Notes under the pieces: generated by a model
Databases searched by the model: none
The model's input: only the letters and a program-made list of their open reading frames with translations
Told to the model about the DNA's origin: nothing
Shown here: positions 22,850 to 30,551 of the stretch, piece by piece
How positions within the stretch are numbered: the first letter of the stretch is position 1
Layout of the letters: the number at the start of each line of letters is the position of its first letter
Translations under genes and position numbers: made by a program
From: Pseudomonadota bacterium
GTDB lineage: Bacteria; Pseudomonadota; Gammaproteobacteria; Burkholderiales; Thiobacillaceae
Reading direction: 5' to 3'
Assembly (NCBI GenBank): GCA_030691265.1
Contig: JAUYET010000116.1
Location: 1 to 32,418, forward strand
Length of the DNA stretch: 32,418 bases

Positions 22850-24430
22850 ATGACTTCGACGTCCCCCGCAAAACTGTTCTGGCTTGTCTTGCTGCTGGCC
22901 TTCTGGGCGTTCTATGGCTTGACGGGGCGTGATGCCTGGAAAGCCGAAGAAGCGCTGGCGCTGGCCCCGATTCTGGATTGGCTGGAGGGTCTCACTTCCG
23001 TTTGGTCGACACCCGCCCCGCTATTTACATTGGTAGCCGGCGCCGCGATCAAATTGGGCATCGCCGGCAGCGACATTCAGGACGGGGCACGACTGGCCAG
23101 CGGCCTGTTTACCTGTATCGCACTGCTCTTCACAGGTTTCAGCGCCAGGGTGCTGTATGGCCCGGGCTTCGGCGCCCCTGCGGCGATCGCATTAGTCGGC
23201 GGCTTCGGCCTGATGTTGCGCGCCCATGCGCTATCGCCGGAAACCGCCCTGCTGGCGGCATGGTCCGTCCTGCTATACGGCGTGATTGCAGCGAAAAAAC
23301 GTCCTGTCAGCGGCATGTTGGCCATCGGCCTTGCCCTCGCGACACTGACGCTTGGCCTGCGTGGACTGCCAGACCTGGCCGCCGGTTTGTTGATCATCCT
23401 GCTGCCCCTGGCTTCCCCCGCCTGGCGCGACCGGCAATATCAGCAATCCGTCTTGCGCGGATTGCTGCTCGCAGCCAGTGTGACCGGCATCGCCTGGACT
23501 TACTTATGGGCATCGGACAATTTGAGCGGCTGGCTGCACTGGCACGGCCTCAACCGATTTGCCCCCCTGCGCACACCCGCCAGCGCATTTTCCGAATTAC
23601 CCTGGTTTGCCTGGCCGCTCTGGCCCCTGGCGCTGAGCGCGATCTGGCACGCACACCGGCGTCTGGCGCGGGCGCATGAACTCCATCTCCCCTTGATCGC
23701 TGTCGCCGTATTGCTGACCTCTGCGCTTGTGCCCGCATGGTCGCGCGATGGCGCGCTGATGCCGGCATTGTTGCCGCTCGCCCTGCTTGCCGCTTATGGC
23801 GTCGATAATTTGCGGCGCGGCGCAGCGCAAGCGTTCTATTGGTTTGGCGTCCTGTTATTCGCCTTTCTTGCGCTGGCCTTCTGGACCTATTTCGCCGCCA
23901 TCGAATGGGGCTACCCAACAAAGCTCGCACTCCGCCTGGCCCGCCTGACCCCCAGCTACCGGCCGGGTTCTATCGAGACGGCGTCCTATGTCCTGGCGGC
24001 AGGCGCCACGTTGCTCTGGATCATCGCCATCCCCTTGTTTCCACGTGCGAAAATTCGCCCGGTTCTGGTCTGGGCAACCGGCATGATGCTGGTCTGGGTA
24101 CTGATCTCGGCCCTGTTCCGGCCCTGGCTCGAGGCCGGCTGGGCTTACCGCCCGTTGATCGCCGACATGTCGCGCCACCTGCCGGCCGGCGCCTGTTTGA
24201 ACACACAAGTCGATCCCGCCATGAAGACCATGCTGCGCCTGCATCGAACAGCGCCCGAGCGGACAACCTGTCCGTGGACACTGAAGCTGGTGGTACTGGA
24301 GGCAGGCAAATCAAGGGCATCCCTGGGAAACAGCGTGGCATCAGGAAATCATGTGATTTGGCAAGGCATCCGGCCACGCTACAAAACACAGGTTTACCAG
24401 CTAGAACGGCATGAACCTGAGCAACCCTGA
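22850..24430 (+). CDS. multi-pass membrane glycosyltransferase, GT39/ArnT-like
   Basis: A 526-residue polytopic membrane protein with roughly ten to twelve hydrophobic segments (for example LFWLVLLLAFWAFYGL at 9-24) and a polar C-terminal tail. The opening loop GRDAWKAEEALALAPILDWLEG resembles the acidic first-loop motif of GT-C glycosyltransferases (GT39/ArnT class), which use polyprenyl-phosphate sugars at the periplasmic face. The acceptor, possibly lipid A or another envelope glycan, is unknown. No Shine-Dalgarno is clear before the ATG. Its last 20 bases overlap the mobA start. The assignment rests on topology and that loop, so it is moderate. Confidence 0.7.
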   Translation: MTSTSPAKLFWLVLLLAFWAFYGLTGRDAWKAEEALALAPILDWLEGLTSVWSTPAPLFTLVAGAAIKLGIAGSDIQDGARLASGLFTCIALLFTGFSARVLYGPGFGAPAAIALVGGFGLMLRAHALSPETALLAAWSVLLYGVIAAKKRPVSGMLAIGLALATLTLGLRGLPDLAAGLLIILLPLASPAWRDRQYQQSVLRGLLLAASVTGIAWTYLWASDNLSGWLHWHGLNRFAPLRTPASAFSELPWFAWPLWPLALSAIWHAHRRLARAHELHLPLIAVAVLLTSALVPAWSRDGALMPALLPLALLAAYGVDNLRRGAAQAFYWFGVLLFAFLALAFWTYFAAIEWGYPTKLALRLARLTPSYRPGSIETASYVLAAGATLLWIIAIPLFPRAKIRPVLVWATGMMLVWVLISALFRPWLEAGWAYRPLIADMSRHLPAGACLNTQVDPAMKTMLRLHRTAPERTTCPWTLKLVVLEAGKSRASLGNSVASGNHVIWQGIRPRYKTQVYQLERHEPEQP

Positions 24431-25040
24431 ACGATGCGCCGAACCCCGCCCGGTCAGCGCCGTCATCCTGGCGGGCGGCCTGGCGCGCCGTTTTCAGGGC
24501 GAAGACAAGGGGTTGATCGAACTCTCATATCGGCCGCTGGCGGCCTGGGTGGCCGAGCGCCTGTCCGGCCATGCCGTCGAAGTGCTGATCAACGCAAACC
24601 GCAACCTCAGTCGTTATGCCGCCATCGGCCATACCGTCGTTCCCGACCATCTGCCCGACAACCCCGGCCCATTGGCGGGACTGCTTTCCGCCGCCCGCAC
24701 CGCGCAGCAGGAATGGCTGCTCTGCGTACCTTGCGATGTCCCTTTTCTGCCGCTCGATCTGGTCATGCAACTGCACGATCACGCCATCGCCAGCCAAGTC
24801 CAGTTGGCCCGCGCAGCCGACGAAACCGGCACCCACTTCGCCGTCATGCTGGTGCATCGAGAACTCATCGCCGACCTGGACAAATTCGTGCGTGAAGGCG
24901 GCCGCCAAGTACAGGCCTGGCAAGCCAGACACGCCAGCGAAACGATCTACTTTGGCAATGATCCCTATGCCTTTCTCAACATCAACACCCCCGACGACCT
25001 CAAAAAAGCGGAGCGCATCGCACACCGCTACGCACGCTGA
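24411..25040 (+). CDS. mobA: molybdenum cofactor guanylyltransferase
   Basis: MobA attaches GMP to molybdopterin, giving the guanine dinucleotide cofactor used by DMSO-reductase-family enzymes. The 209-residue product has the nucleotidyltransferase signature ILAGGLARRFQGEDKGL (19-35), NANRN (61-65), the guanine-contact region PDNPGPLAG (82-90), the metal-binding CDVPFLP (108-114) and the closing NINTPDDL (190-197). It starts 20 bases inside the end of the membrane glycosyltransferase gene and is followed after 9 bases by yidD. Its presence implies that the host makes molybdoenzymes. Confidence 0.94.
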   Translation: MNLSNPERCAEPRPVSAVILAGGLARRFQGEDKGLIELSYRPLAAWVAERLSGHAVEVLINANRNLSRYAAIGHTVVPDHLPDNPGPLAGLLSAARTAQQEWLLCVPCDVPFLPLDLVMQLHDHAIASQVQLARAADETGTHFAVMLVHRELIADLDKFVREGGRQVQAWQARHASETIYFGNDPYAFLNINTPDDLKKAERIAHRYAR

Positions 25041-25049
25041 ACCGACACC

Positions 25050-25268
25050 ATGAATCCCCTGCAATATCTCCTGATCGGCCTCATCCGGTTTTACCAACTG
25101 GTGTTGTCGCCATTCATGGGCAACCAGTGTCGTTTCACGCCGACTTGCTCGCATTTCGCGCGCGAGGCGGTGGAAAAACACGGCGCGATCAAAGGCGGCT
25201 GGCTGGCGATTCGACGCATTTCGCGCTGCCATCCGTGGCACCCGGGCGGCCACGACCCGGTGCCATGA
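25050..25268 (+). CDS. yidD: membrane protein insertion efficiency factor YidD
   Basis: A 72-residue protein with the YidD core: [31 protein letters not shown] and [15 protein letters not shown]. YidD assists YidC in membrane protein insertion. The N-terminal hydrophobic helix (about 5-22) and the conserved Cys/Pro pattern are intact. Usually the gene lies between rnpA and yidC; here it is separate, behind mobA, which is a less common placement. Confidence 0.95.
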   Translation: MNPLQYLLIGLIRFYQLVLSPFMGNQCRFTPTCSHFAREAVEKHGAIKGGWLAIRRISRCHPWHPGGHDPVP

Positions 25269-25305
25269 GCCTGTGTAATAACCAACCCACGAACCCAACA
25301 GCGAC

Positions 25306-25333
25306 TTGACGACTCGCCCCGAGCCCTTATAAT
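25306..25333 (+). promoter_or_regulatory. grxD promoter
   Basis: TTGACG (25306-25311) and the consensus TATAAT (25328-25333) are 16 bases apart, 33 bases before the grxD ATG. It is one of the best sigma-70 promoters in the window. Confidence 0.85.
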
Positions 25334-25365
25334 TCCCGACAGATTTAGTCAACTTAGAGGTCAGC

Positions 25366-25698
25366 ATGGACATTCAGAAACTTATCCACGAGCAAGTCAC
25401 CACGCATCCGGTCGTGCTTTACATGAAGGGCACGCCGCAATTTCCCCAGTGCGGTTTCTCCGCCAACACCGCCAACATCTTGCGCGCCTGCGGCGTGACC
25501 GATCTTTTCTCGGTCAACCTCCTGGCCGAACAGGAAATTCTCGAAGGCATCAAGGAATACGCCAGTTGGCCCACCATTCCGCTGGTCTTCATCAACGGCC
25601 AATTCATCGGCGGCGCCGACATCACGCGTGATCTTTATCAGTCTGGCGAATTGCAAAAAATGCTGGCCGCCATCCCGGCCGATCGACCCGCCGCCTGA
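25366..25698 (+). CDS. grxD: monothiol glutaredoxin (Grx4 type)
   Basis: A 110-residue monothiol glutaredoxin with the CGFS active site at 29-32 (FPQCGFS), WPTIPLVFINGQFIGGADI and a normal length. Family members bind a [2Fe-2S] cluster with glutathione and carry it between assembly and target proteins, often with a BolA partner. It has its own strong promoter and a strong terminator, so it is expressed alone. Confidence 0.96.
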   Translation: MDIQKLIHEQVTTHPVVLYMKGTPQFPQCGFSANTANILRACGVTDLFSVNLLAEQEILEGIKEYASWPTIPLVFINGQFIGGADITRDLYQSGELQKMLAAIPADRPAA

Positions 25699-25720
25699 CA
25701 CCTCCCGCTTTCAGCCTTTC

Positions 25721-25755
25721 AAAGCCGGCCGGTTTTATAAACCGCCGGCTTTTTT
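25721..25755 (+). terminator. intrinsic terminator of grxD
   Basis: AAAGCCGGC then GGTTT (25721-25735, with one bulged C) pairs with AAACC then GCCGGCTTT (25739-25752), followed by more T bases to 25755. It lies 22 bases after the grxD stop. Confidence 0.92.
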
Positions 25756-25842
25756 CATGCCCGGGCACCTACTAAAGTTATATCCCTGCCTGCCGATAAC
25801 TCGAGCTTTAGGGCTGAGGCGCCCGTCAATCCGGAGGGATGA

Positions 25843-27006
25843 TTGAGCTCCAAAAAGTATGCGGCAATCATCGCTATCGTCGCATTGGCGGCGGGACTCA
25901 CCGCATGGTTTGCCGATCCGATCTGGCGTGTGCTTGCTGTCGCCGTGCTGGCGAGCCTGTGTTTGCGGTTCAGCCTGCGTTTTGATGTCACCCCGGTCAG
26001 CGTTCCGCAGGATAGCGAATCCCCGCTGCGCGCCGAACTGGTCGGCCTGTTCGGCGATCTCGCACGCACAGGCCAGAGCGAATTCCATGCCAGCCACGGC
26101 GATCTCGATCGCGTCAAAGAGTTGCTCCAACACGCCATCGACGAACTGGTTCGGCATTTCGGCGAAATGAACACGCATATCCAGGCTCAACGCGATCTCG
26201 TCTTGTCCATCGTCTCGCCCATGTCGGCCGACAGCGCGGAGACGAACGGCGCCAGTTTCTCCGAGTTTGTGGCCAATACGTCGCAAACGATGGGGGCATT
26301 TATCGACCACGCCAGCAACACCGGCAAGATCGCGCTGCACCTGGTGGAAACCATGGCAACCATGGATGCCGAAGTCAAAGCGATTCTTGGCGTCCTGAGT
26401 GAAATCGAAGCCATCGCCAAACAGACCAACATGCTCGCCCTGAATGCCGCCATCGAAGCCGCGCGCGCGGGCGAGGCCGGGCGTGGCTTCGCCGTGGTGG
26501 CCGACGAAGTACGGACATTGTCACAACGGACCAAGCAGTTTTCGCATGAAATCCGCAACCATATGGACGGCGTACAGGGTTCACTTGCCGCCGCGCAGGA
26601 ATCCATGCTCTCGGTTACCTCGATGGACATGAATGCCACGCTGCAATCCAGGCAGCAGATACAAAACACCCTGGCGCGCATCGGCGAAATCAACCAGAGC
26701 ATGACCCAAGCCGCGCAGCGCATCGACACCCACGCCGGCCAGGTCTCCCTTGGCGTCAACGCCGCCGTCACCGCCTTGCAATTTCAGGATCTGACCAGCC
26801 AACTGATCGGCCACGCACAAAAGCGCATCCTGAATATCAACACCATCGTCTTGCAGTTGGCCAATGACGTACAACAGCATGCGCAATTGAGCGGCAGCCT
26901 CAGCGCAGCGCGTAGCTGGTTGCGCGAGCATGCGCAGCGCGCAGCGCAACGCGGCCATCCGGTCAAGCAGGAAAGCATGCGTTCCGGGGATATCGAGTTG
27001 TTCTGA
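25843..27006 (+). CDS. methyl-accepting chemotaxis protein without periplasmic domain
   Basis: A 387-residue chemoreceptor. Two hydrophobic helices (about 6-23 and 28-45) are joined by only a few residues, so there is no periplasmic sensor. A helical cytoplasmic region follows, with the signalling hairpin around 185-227 ([21 protein letters not shown] and [15 protein letters not shown]). The missing sensor suggests it detects a cytoplasmic or membrane state, or works with a partner. The start is TTG at 25843, 5 bases after GGAGG (25833-25837); the ATG at 25839 is in another frame. First gene of the chemotaxis run, 15 bases before cheY. Confidence 0.9.
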   Translation: MSSKKYAAIIAIVALAAGLTAWFADPIWRVLAVAVLASLCLRFSLRFDVTPVSVPQDSESPLRAELVGLFGDLARTGQSEFHASHGDLDRVKELLQHAIDELVRHFGEMNTHIQAQRDLVLSIVSPMSADSAETNGASFSEFVANTSQTMGAFIDHASNTGKIALHLVETMATMDAEVKAILGVLSEIEAIAKQTNMLALNAAIEAARAGEAGRGFAVVADEVRTLSQRTKQFSHEIRNHMDGVQGSLAAAQESMLSVTSMDMNATLQSRQQIQNTLARIGEINQSMTQAAQRIDTHAGQVSLGVNAAVTALQFQDLTSQLIGHAQKRILNINTIVLQLANDVQQHAQLSGSLSAARSWLREHAQRAAQRGHPVKQESMRSGDIELF

Positions 27007-27021
27007 TCAAGCGAGGGAAAA

Positions 27022-27387
27022 ATGGGAAAACTAGTATTAACCGTCGATGATTCCGCCTCCATCCGCCAGATGGTGGCATTCACCCTGCGCAGCGCAGGCT
27101 ATGAAGTCATCGAAGCGGTCGATGGGGTAGACGGCCTCAACAAAGCCAAGAGCAAAGTGGCCGATCTGGTGCTGACCGACCAGAACATGCCCGAGATGGA
27201 TGGCCTGACACTGATCAGAACGTTGCGCGCGCTGCCGGACTACCGCAGCAAACCCATTCTGATGCTCACCACCGAGTCGAGCGATGCGATGAAAGCGGCC
27301 GGCAAGGCGGCAGGCGCGACCGGCTGGCTGGTCAAACCGTTCGACCCGCAAAAGCTGCTCGAAGTCGTCAAAAAAGTCATCGGCTGA
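27022..27387 (+). CDS. cheY: chemotaxis response regulator CheY
   Basis: A 121-residue single receiver domain: acidic pair D9/D10, phosphorylation site D53 (LVLTDQNMPEMDG), T83/T84 (LMLTTESS) and K105 (WLVKPF). It takes phosphate from CheA and acts on the flagellar motor or another output. GAGGG lies just before the ATG. It sits between an MCP and cheA, as in many betaproteobacterial che operons. The 99 bases before cheA hold no gene. Confidence 0.95.
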   Translation: MGKLVLTVDDSASIRQMVAFTLRSAGYEVIEAVDGVDGLNKAKSKVADLVLTDQNMPEMDGLTLIRTLRALPDYRSKPILMLTTESSDAMKAAGKAAGATGWLVKPFDPQKLLEVVKKVIG

Positions 27388-27486
27388 CGTTCTCCCCATG
27401 AGCCGAGCTTGAGCACGAAAACGCATTCTGCATACAACGACGATGACGCCGTCACCGGTAGTAGCCAATAGCCTGCGGGGATCGCC

Positions 27487-29823
27487 ATGAGCATCGACAT
27501 GAGCCAGTTCTACCAGGTGTTTTTCGAGGAAACCTCGGAACATCTGGCGAGCATGGAAAACCTGCTCCTCAACCTGGATGTAGCGGCGCCCTCCCTGGAG
27601 TATCTCAACGCCATCTTCCGCGCGGCGCACTCCATCAAGGGCGGCAGCGGCACCTTCGGCTTCACCGACATGACCAGCGTCACGCACGTGCTGGAAACCT
27701 TGCTCGACCGCCTGCGCAAGGAAGAAATCGCGCTCCGGGCCGACATGGTGGACGCCTTCCTGGCCGCCGGCGACGTGTTGCGCGCGCAACTGGAACATCA
27801 TCAGGGCGGGCCGGAAGCGGATGCCGGCGAAATCGAAACGCTCTGCGCCCGGCTCAACCGGCTTGCCGCCGGCAATGTCGAAGCCAGCGAGATTGAAGCC
27901 GCACCCGCCGCCGGCGAGCCCGCCCCGGCGCGCAGGATTCGCCTCGACTGCCTGCTGCCATCCAACGTGGCGAGGGTGCCTGAAGCGATCGACAACCTGC
28001 TCGACGCACTGCGCGACGTCGCCGCGGTAGAGGTAAAACACCGCCCGGATGGCGCCGACGGCCAGCTCATCGCCGTCCTCACCACACAAGCCAGCGACAC
28101 CGGCCTGAAGGAAGCCCTGGCGTTTTACTGCGCCCCGGAAGAAGTCTCGATCCAGCCGGAGACGGAAGAAGCCGCCGCCCCGGTCGTCGATGGCAGCGCT
28201 GCCTTCTTCGACGACTTCGCGCCCAGCCCGACCTTGCCGAGCCCCGCCCCAGCCGACCAGGACGATGGCTTCGGCCTGTTCGCCGACGCCCCCGGCGCAC
28301 CCACAACTCAGCCAGAGCAAGCCCTGGTGGCGCCCGGCGACAGCCCCGCCGCCATCGAAGGCCCCGGCTATGGCATGTACGTCGACGCACCCAGCGGACT
28401 CGGCCTGTTCGACGGAGCGCCGGGCTCGGATCATGCCATCAGGACCACCGCCCCGGCGCCATTCCCCGACAACGCGGCCGCCTCGGTTACCGCGACGATC
28501 GATGTGACAGCAACGATCGGCCGGCGCCTGGCCGACAACCCCACCATTGAAACCGCCAAGGCAGGCCGCCGCGACAACGACAAAATCGTCACTGCCGCCA
28601 ACACCGACACCAGCATCCGGGTAGCCGTCGAAAAGGTCGATCAGCTCATCAATCTGGTCGGCGAACTGGTCATCACCCAGGCCATGCTGGCGGAAGCCGC
28701 CGGCAATCTCGAACCGGTGCTGGCGGAAAAGCTGCTCGCCGGCATCGACCTGCTTGCCCGCAACACGCGCGATATGCAGGAATCGGTGATGTCCATCCGC
28801 ATGTTGCCGATGAGCATGGTGTTCTCGCGTTTCCCGCGCGTCGTGCGCGACCTCGCCGGCCTGCTCAACAAGCAGGTGGAAATGAAGACCATCGGCGACA
28901 GCACCGAACTGGACAAAGGGCTGATCGAGAAGATCACCGACCCGATGACCCATCTGGTGCGCAACAGTCTCGACCACGGCATCGAAACGCCGGATAAGCG
29001 CATTGCCGCCGGCAAGAACCCGAAAGGCACGCTGACCCTGAAAGCCAGCCACCAGGGCGGCAACGTGGTGATCGAAGTGATCGACGACGGCGGCGGCCTC
29101 AACCGCGCCCGGATTCTCGAAAAAGCCAAGGAAAATGGCCTGCCGGTCAGCGATGGCATGTCCGACCACGAAGTCTGGCAACTCATCTTCGCGCCCGGCT
29201 TCTCCACCGTCGATGTGGTCACCGACGTTTCCGGGCGCGGCGTCGGCATGGACGTGGTGAAACGCAATATCGAAAGTCTCGGCGGCCGCGTCGAACTGGA
29301 ATCCTCACCCGGTTTCGGCACCCGCACGGTCATCCGCCTGCCGCTCACCCTCGCCATCCTGGATGGCATGTCGGTCGGCGTCGGCGGCGAAACCTTCGTC
29401 ATCCCGATCACCACGGTCATCGAATCGCTGCAACCCAGGCTGGATGACCTGCGCACCCTGGCCGGCGACAGCCGCATGGTGCATATCCGCGGCGAGTACC
29501 TGCCGCTCATTTCTCTCGCCGACGCCTTCGGCCTGGAAGGCCAGGCAGACATCACCCAGGGCATTCTGGTGGTGGTAGAGGCGGAAGAGAGCAAAGCCGC
29601 CTTGTTCGTCGATGAACTGCTCGGCCAGCAACAGGTCGTCATCAAGAGCCTGGAAGCCAACTACCGCAAGGTGCCCGGCCTGTCGGGCGCCACCATCATG
29701 GGCGATGGACGCGTGGCCATGATCATCGATGTCGCGGCGGTCACCCGCATGGGTCTGAGCCAGCGCGCTTCTCGCGCTTTGCCCGACTCGCCCGACATCG
29801 CCAAACGGCAGTTGACGGCATGA
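27487..29823 (+). CDS. cheA: chemotaxis histidine kinase CheA
   Basis: A 778-residue kinase with all parts in order. The Hpt domain (1-105) has phospho-acceptor H48 in AAHSIKGGSGTFGF. A CheY-binding-like region covers about 155-230 and a long Pro/Ala-rich linker about 231-375. The dimerisation domain begins around 376 (SIRVAVEKVDQLINLVGEL). In the ATPase the N-box is HLVRNSLDHGIE from 489, followed by IDDGGGLN and GRGVGMDVV around 584; the CheW-like domain runs from about 630 to 770. The linker holds three similar short motifs: GFGLFADAPG (261-270), GYGMYVDAPS (294-303), GLGLFDGAPG (304-313). A start four codons later (MSQFYQ) is also possible. Confidence 0.96.
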   Translation: MSIDMSQFYQVFFEETSEHLASMENLLLNLDVAAPSLEYLNAIFRAAHSIKGGSGTFGFTDMTSVTHVLETLLDRLRKEEIALRADMVDAFLAAGDVLRAQLEHHQGGPEADAGEIETLCARLNRLAAGNVEASEIEAAPAAGEPAPARRIRLDCLLPSNVARVPEAIDNLLDALRDVAAVEVKHRPDGADGQLIAVLTTQASDTGLKEALAFYCAPEEVSIQPETEEAAAPVVDGSAAFFDDFAPSPTLPSPAPADQDDGFGLFADAPGAPTTQPEQALVAPGDSPAAIEGPGYGMYVDAPSGLGLFDGAPGSDHAIRTTAPAPFPDNAAASVTATIDVTATIGRRLADNPTIETAKAGRRDNDKIVTAANTDTSIRVAVEKVDQLINLVGELVITQAMLAEAAGNLEPVLAEKLLAGIDLLARNTRDMQESVMSIRMLPMSMVFSRFPRVVRDLAGLLNKQVEMKTIGDSTELDKGLIEKITDPMTHLVRNSLDHGIETPDKRIAAGKNPKGTLTLKASHQGGNVVIEVIDDGGGLNRARILEKAKENGLPVSDGMSDHEVWQLIFAPGFSTVDVVTDVSGRGVGMDVVKRNIESLGGRVELESSPGFGTRTVIRLPLTLAILDGMSVGVGGETFVIPITTVIESLQPRLDDLRTLAGDSRMVHIRGEYLPLISLADAFGLEGQADITQGILVVVEAEESKAALFVDELLGQQQVVIKSLEANYRKVPGLSGATIMGDGRVAMIIDVAAVTRMGLSQRASRALPDSPDIAKRQLTA

Positions 29824-29856
29824 ACAACCGAGCGGGTGAATTCACTCGTCCCCAGC

Positions 29857-29943
29857 CCGTAGGATGTGGTGAGCGCAGCGAACCGCATCATCAACTCGGC
29901 GCATCGAAATGATGCGGTTCGCTTTGCTCACCACATCCTACGG
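29857..29943 (+). repeat. GTAG-REP inverted pair between cheA and cheW
   Basis: Two 35-base arms (29857-29891 and 29909-29943) match as inverted repeats at 33 of 35 positions. Within each arm GTAG is followed by an imperfect palindrome, GATG-t-GGT ... ACC-g-CATC. It lies in the 207-base gap between cheA and cheW, otherwise featureless, and may lower cheW expression relative to cheA or stabilise the upstream mRNA. Confidence 0.85.
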
Positions 29944-30030
29944 TCATCGGTTTCATCATCCAGGGCGTCGGCCTGGATTCATGAAAATTAACCGTGCATG
30001 CGAACCAACTCGCCCCCAGAGGAGTTAGAA

Positions 30031-30513
30031 ATGGACACCCCCGAAACCCGCAGCCTGGCCGCCTCCGGTGAATATCTCACCTTTACCCTGGGCGCCGAGG
30101 AATACGCCATCGACATCCTCAAGGTGCAGGAAATACGCGGTTACGATGCAGTCACCAAGATCGCCAACGCACCGCCTTTCATCAAAGGCGTCATCAATCT
30201 GCGCGGCATCATCGTTCCCATCGTCGACCTGCGCATCAAATTCAACCTGGGCAATGCCGCTTATGACCCGTTCACCGTGGTCATCATCCTCAACATCGGC
30301 AAACGCGTCATGGGCATCGTCGTCGATGGCGTCTCCGACGTGATCCAGTTGAATGCCGACAATCTGCATCCTTCGCCCGAATTCAGCTCCATCCTCGATA
30401 CCAGCTACCTTCTCGGGCTCGGCACGGTGGAAGAACGCATGATCATCGTGGTCGATATCGAACGCCTCATGAGCAGCCAGGAAATGTCGCTGGTCGAAGC
30501 TGCCGCAGCTTGA
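30031..30513 (+). CDS. cheW: chemotaxis coupling protein CheW
   Basis: A 160-residue CheW that links receptors to CheA. Typical segments are [50 protein letters not shown], and [16 protein letters not shown]. The start at 30031 follows AGAGGAG by 7 bases; an earlier in-frame ATG at 29998 has no such site. It is followed after 38 bases by an MCP gene. Confidence 0.95.
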   Translation: MDTPETRSLAASGEYLTFTLGAEEYAIDILKVQEIRGYDAVTKIANAPPFIKGVINLRGIIVPIVDLRIKFNLGNAAYDPFTVVIILNIGKRVMGIVVDGVSDVIQLNADNLHPSPEFSSILDTSYLLGLGTVEERMIIVVDIERLMSSQEMSLVEAAAA

Positions 30514-30551
30514 ACCCTGGCCCCCTGAACCGAACCGAGGAGTACACGACA

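Noticed and set aside
27037-29181. A 714-codon open frame antisense to cheA
   Set aside because: Its Gly/Val/Asp-rich translation has no domain signature and mirrors the codon bias of cheA, which has every expected motif on the other strand.
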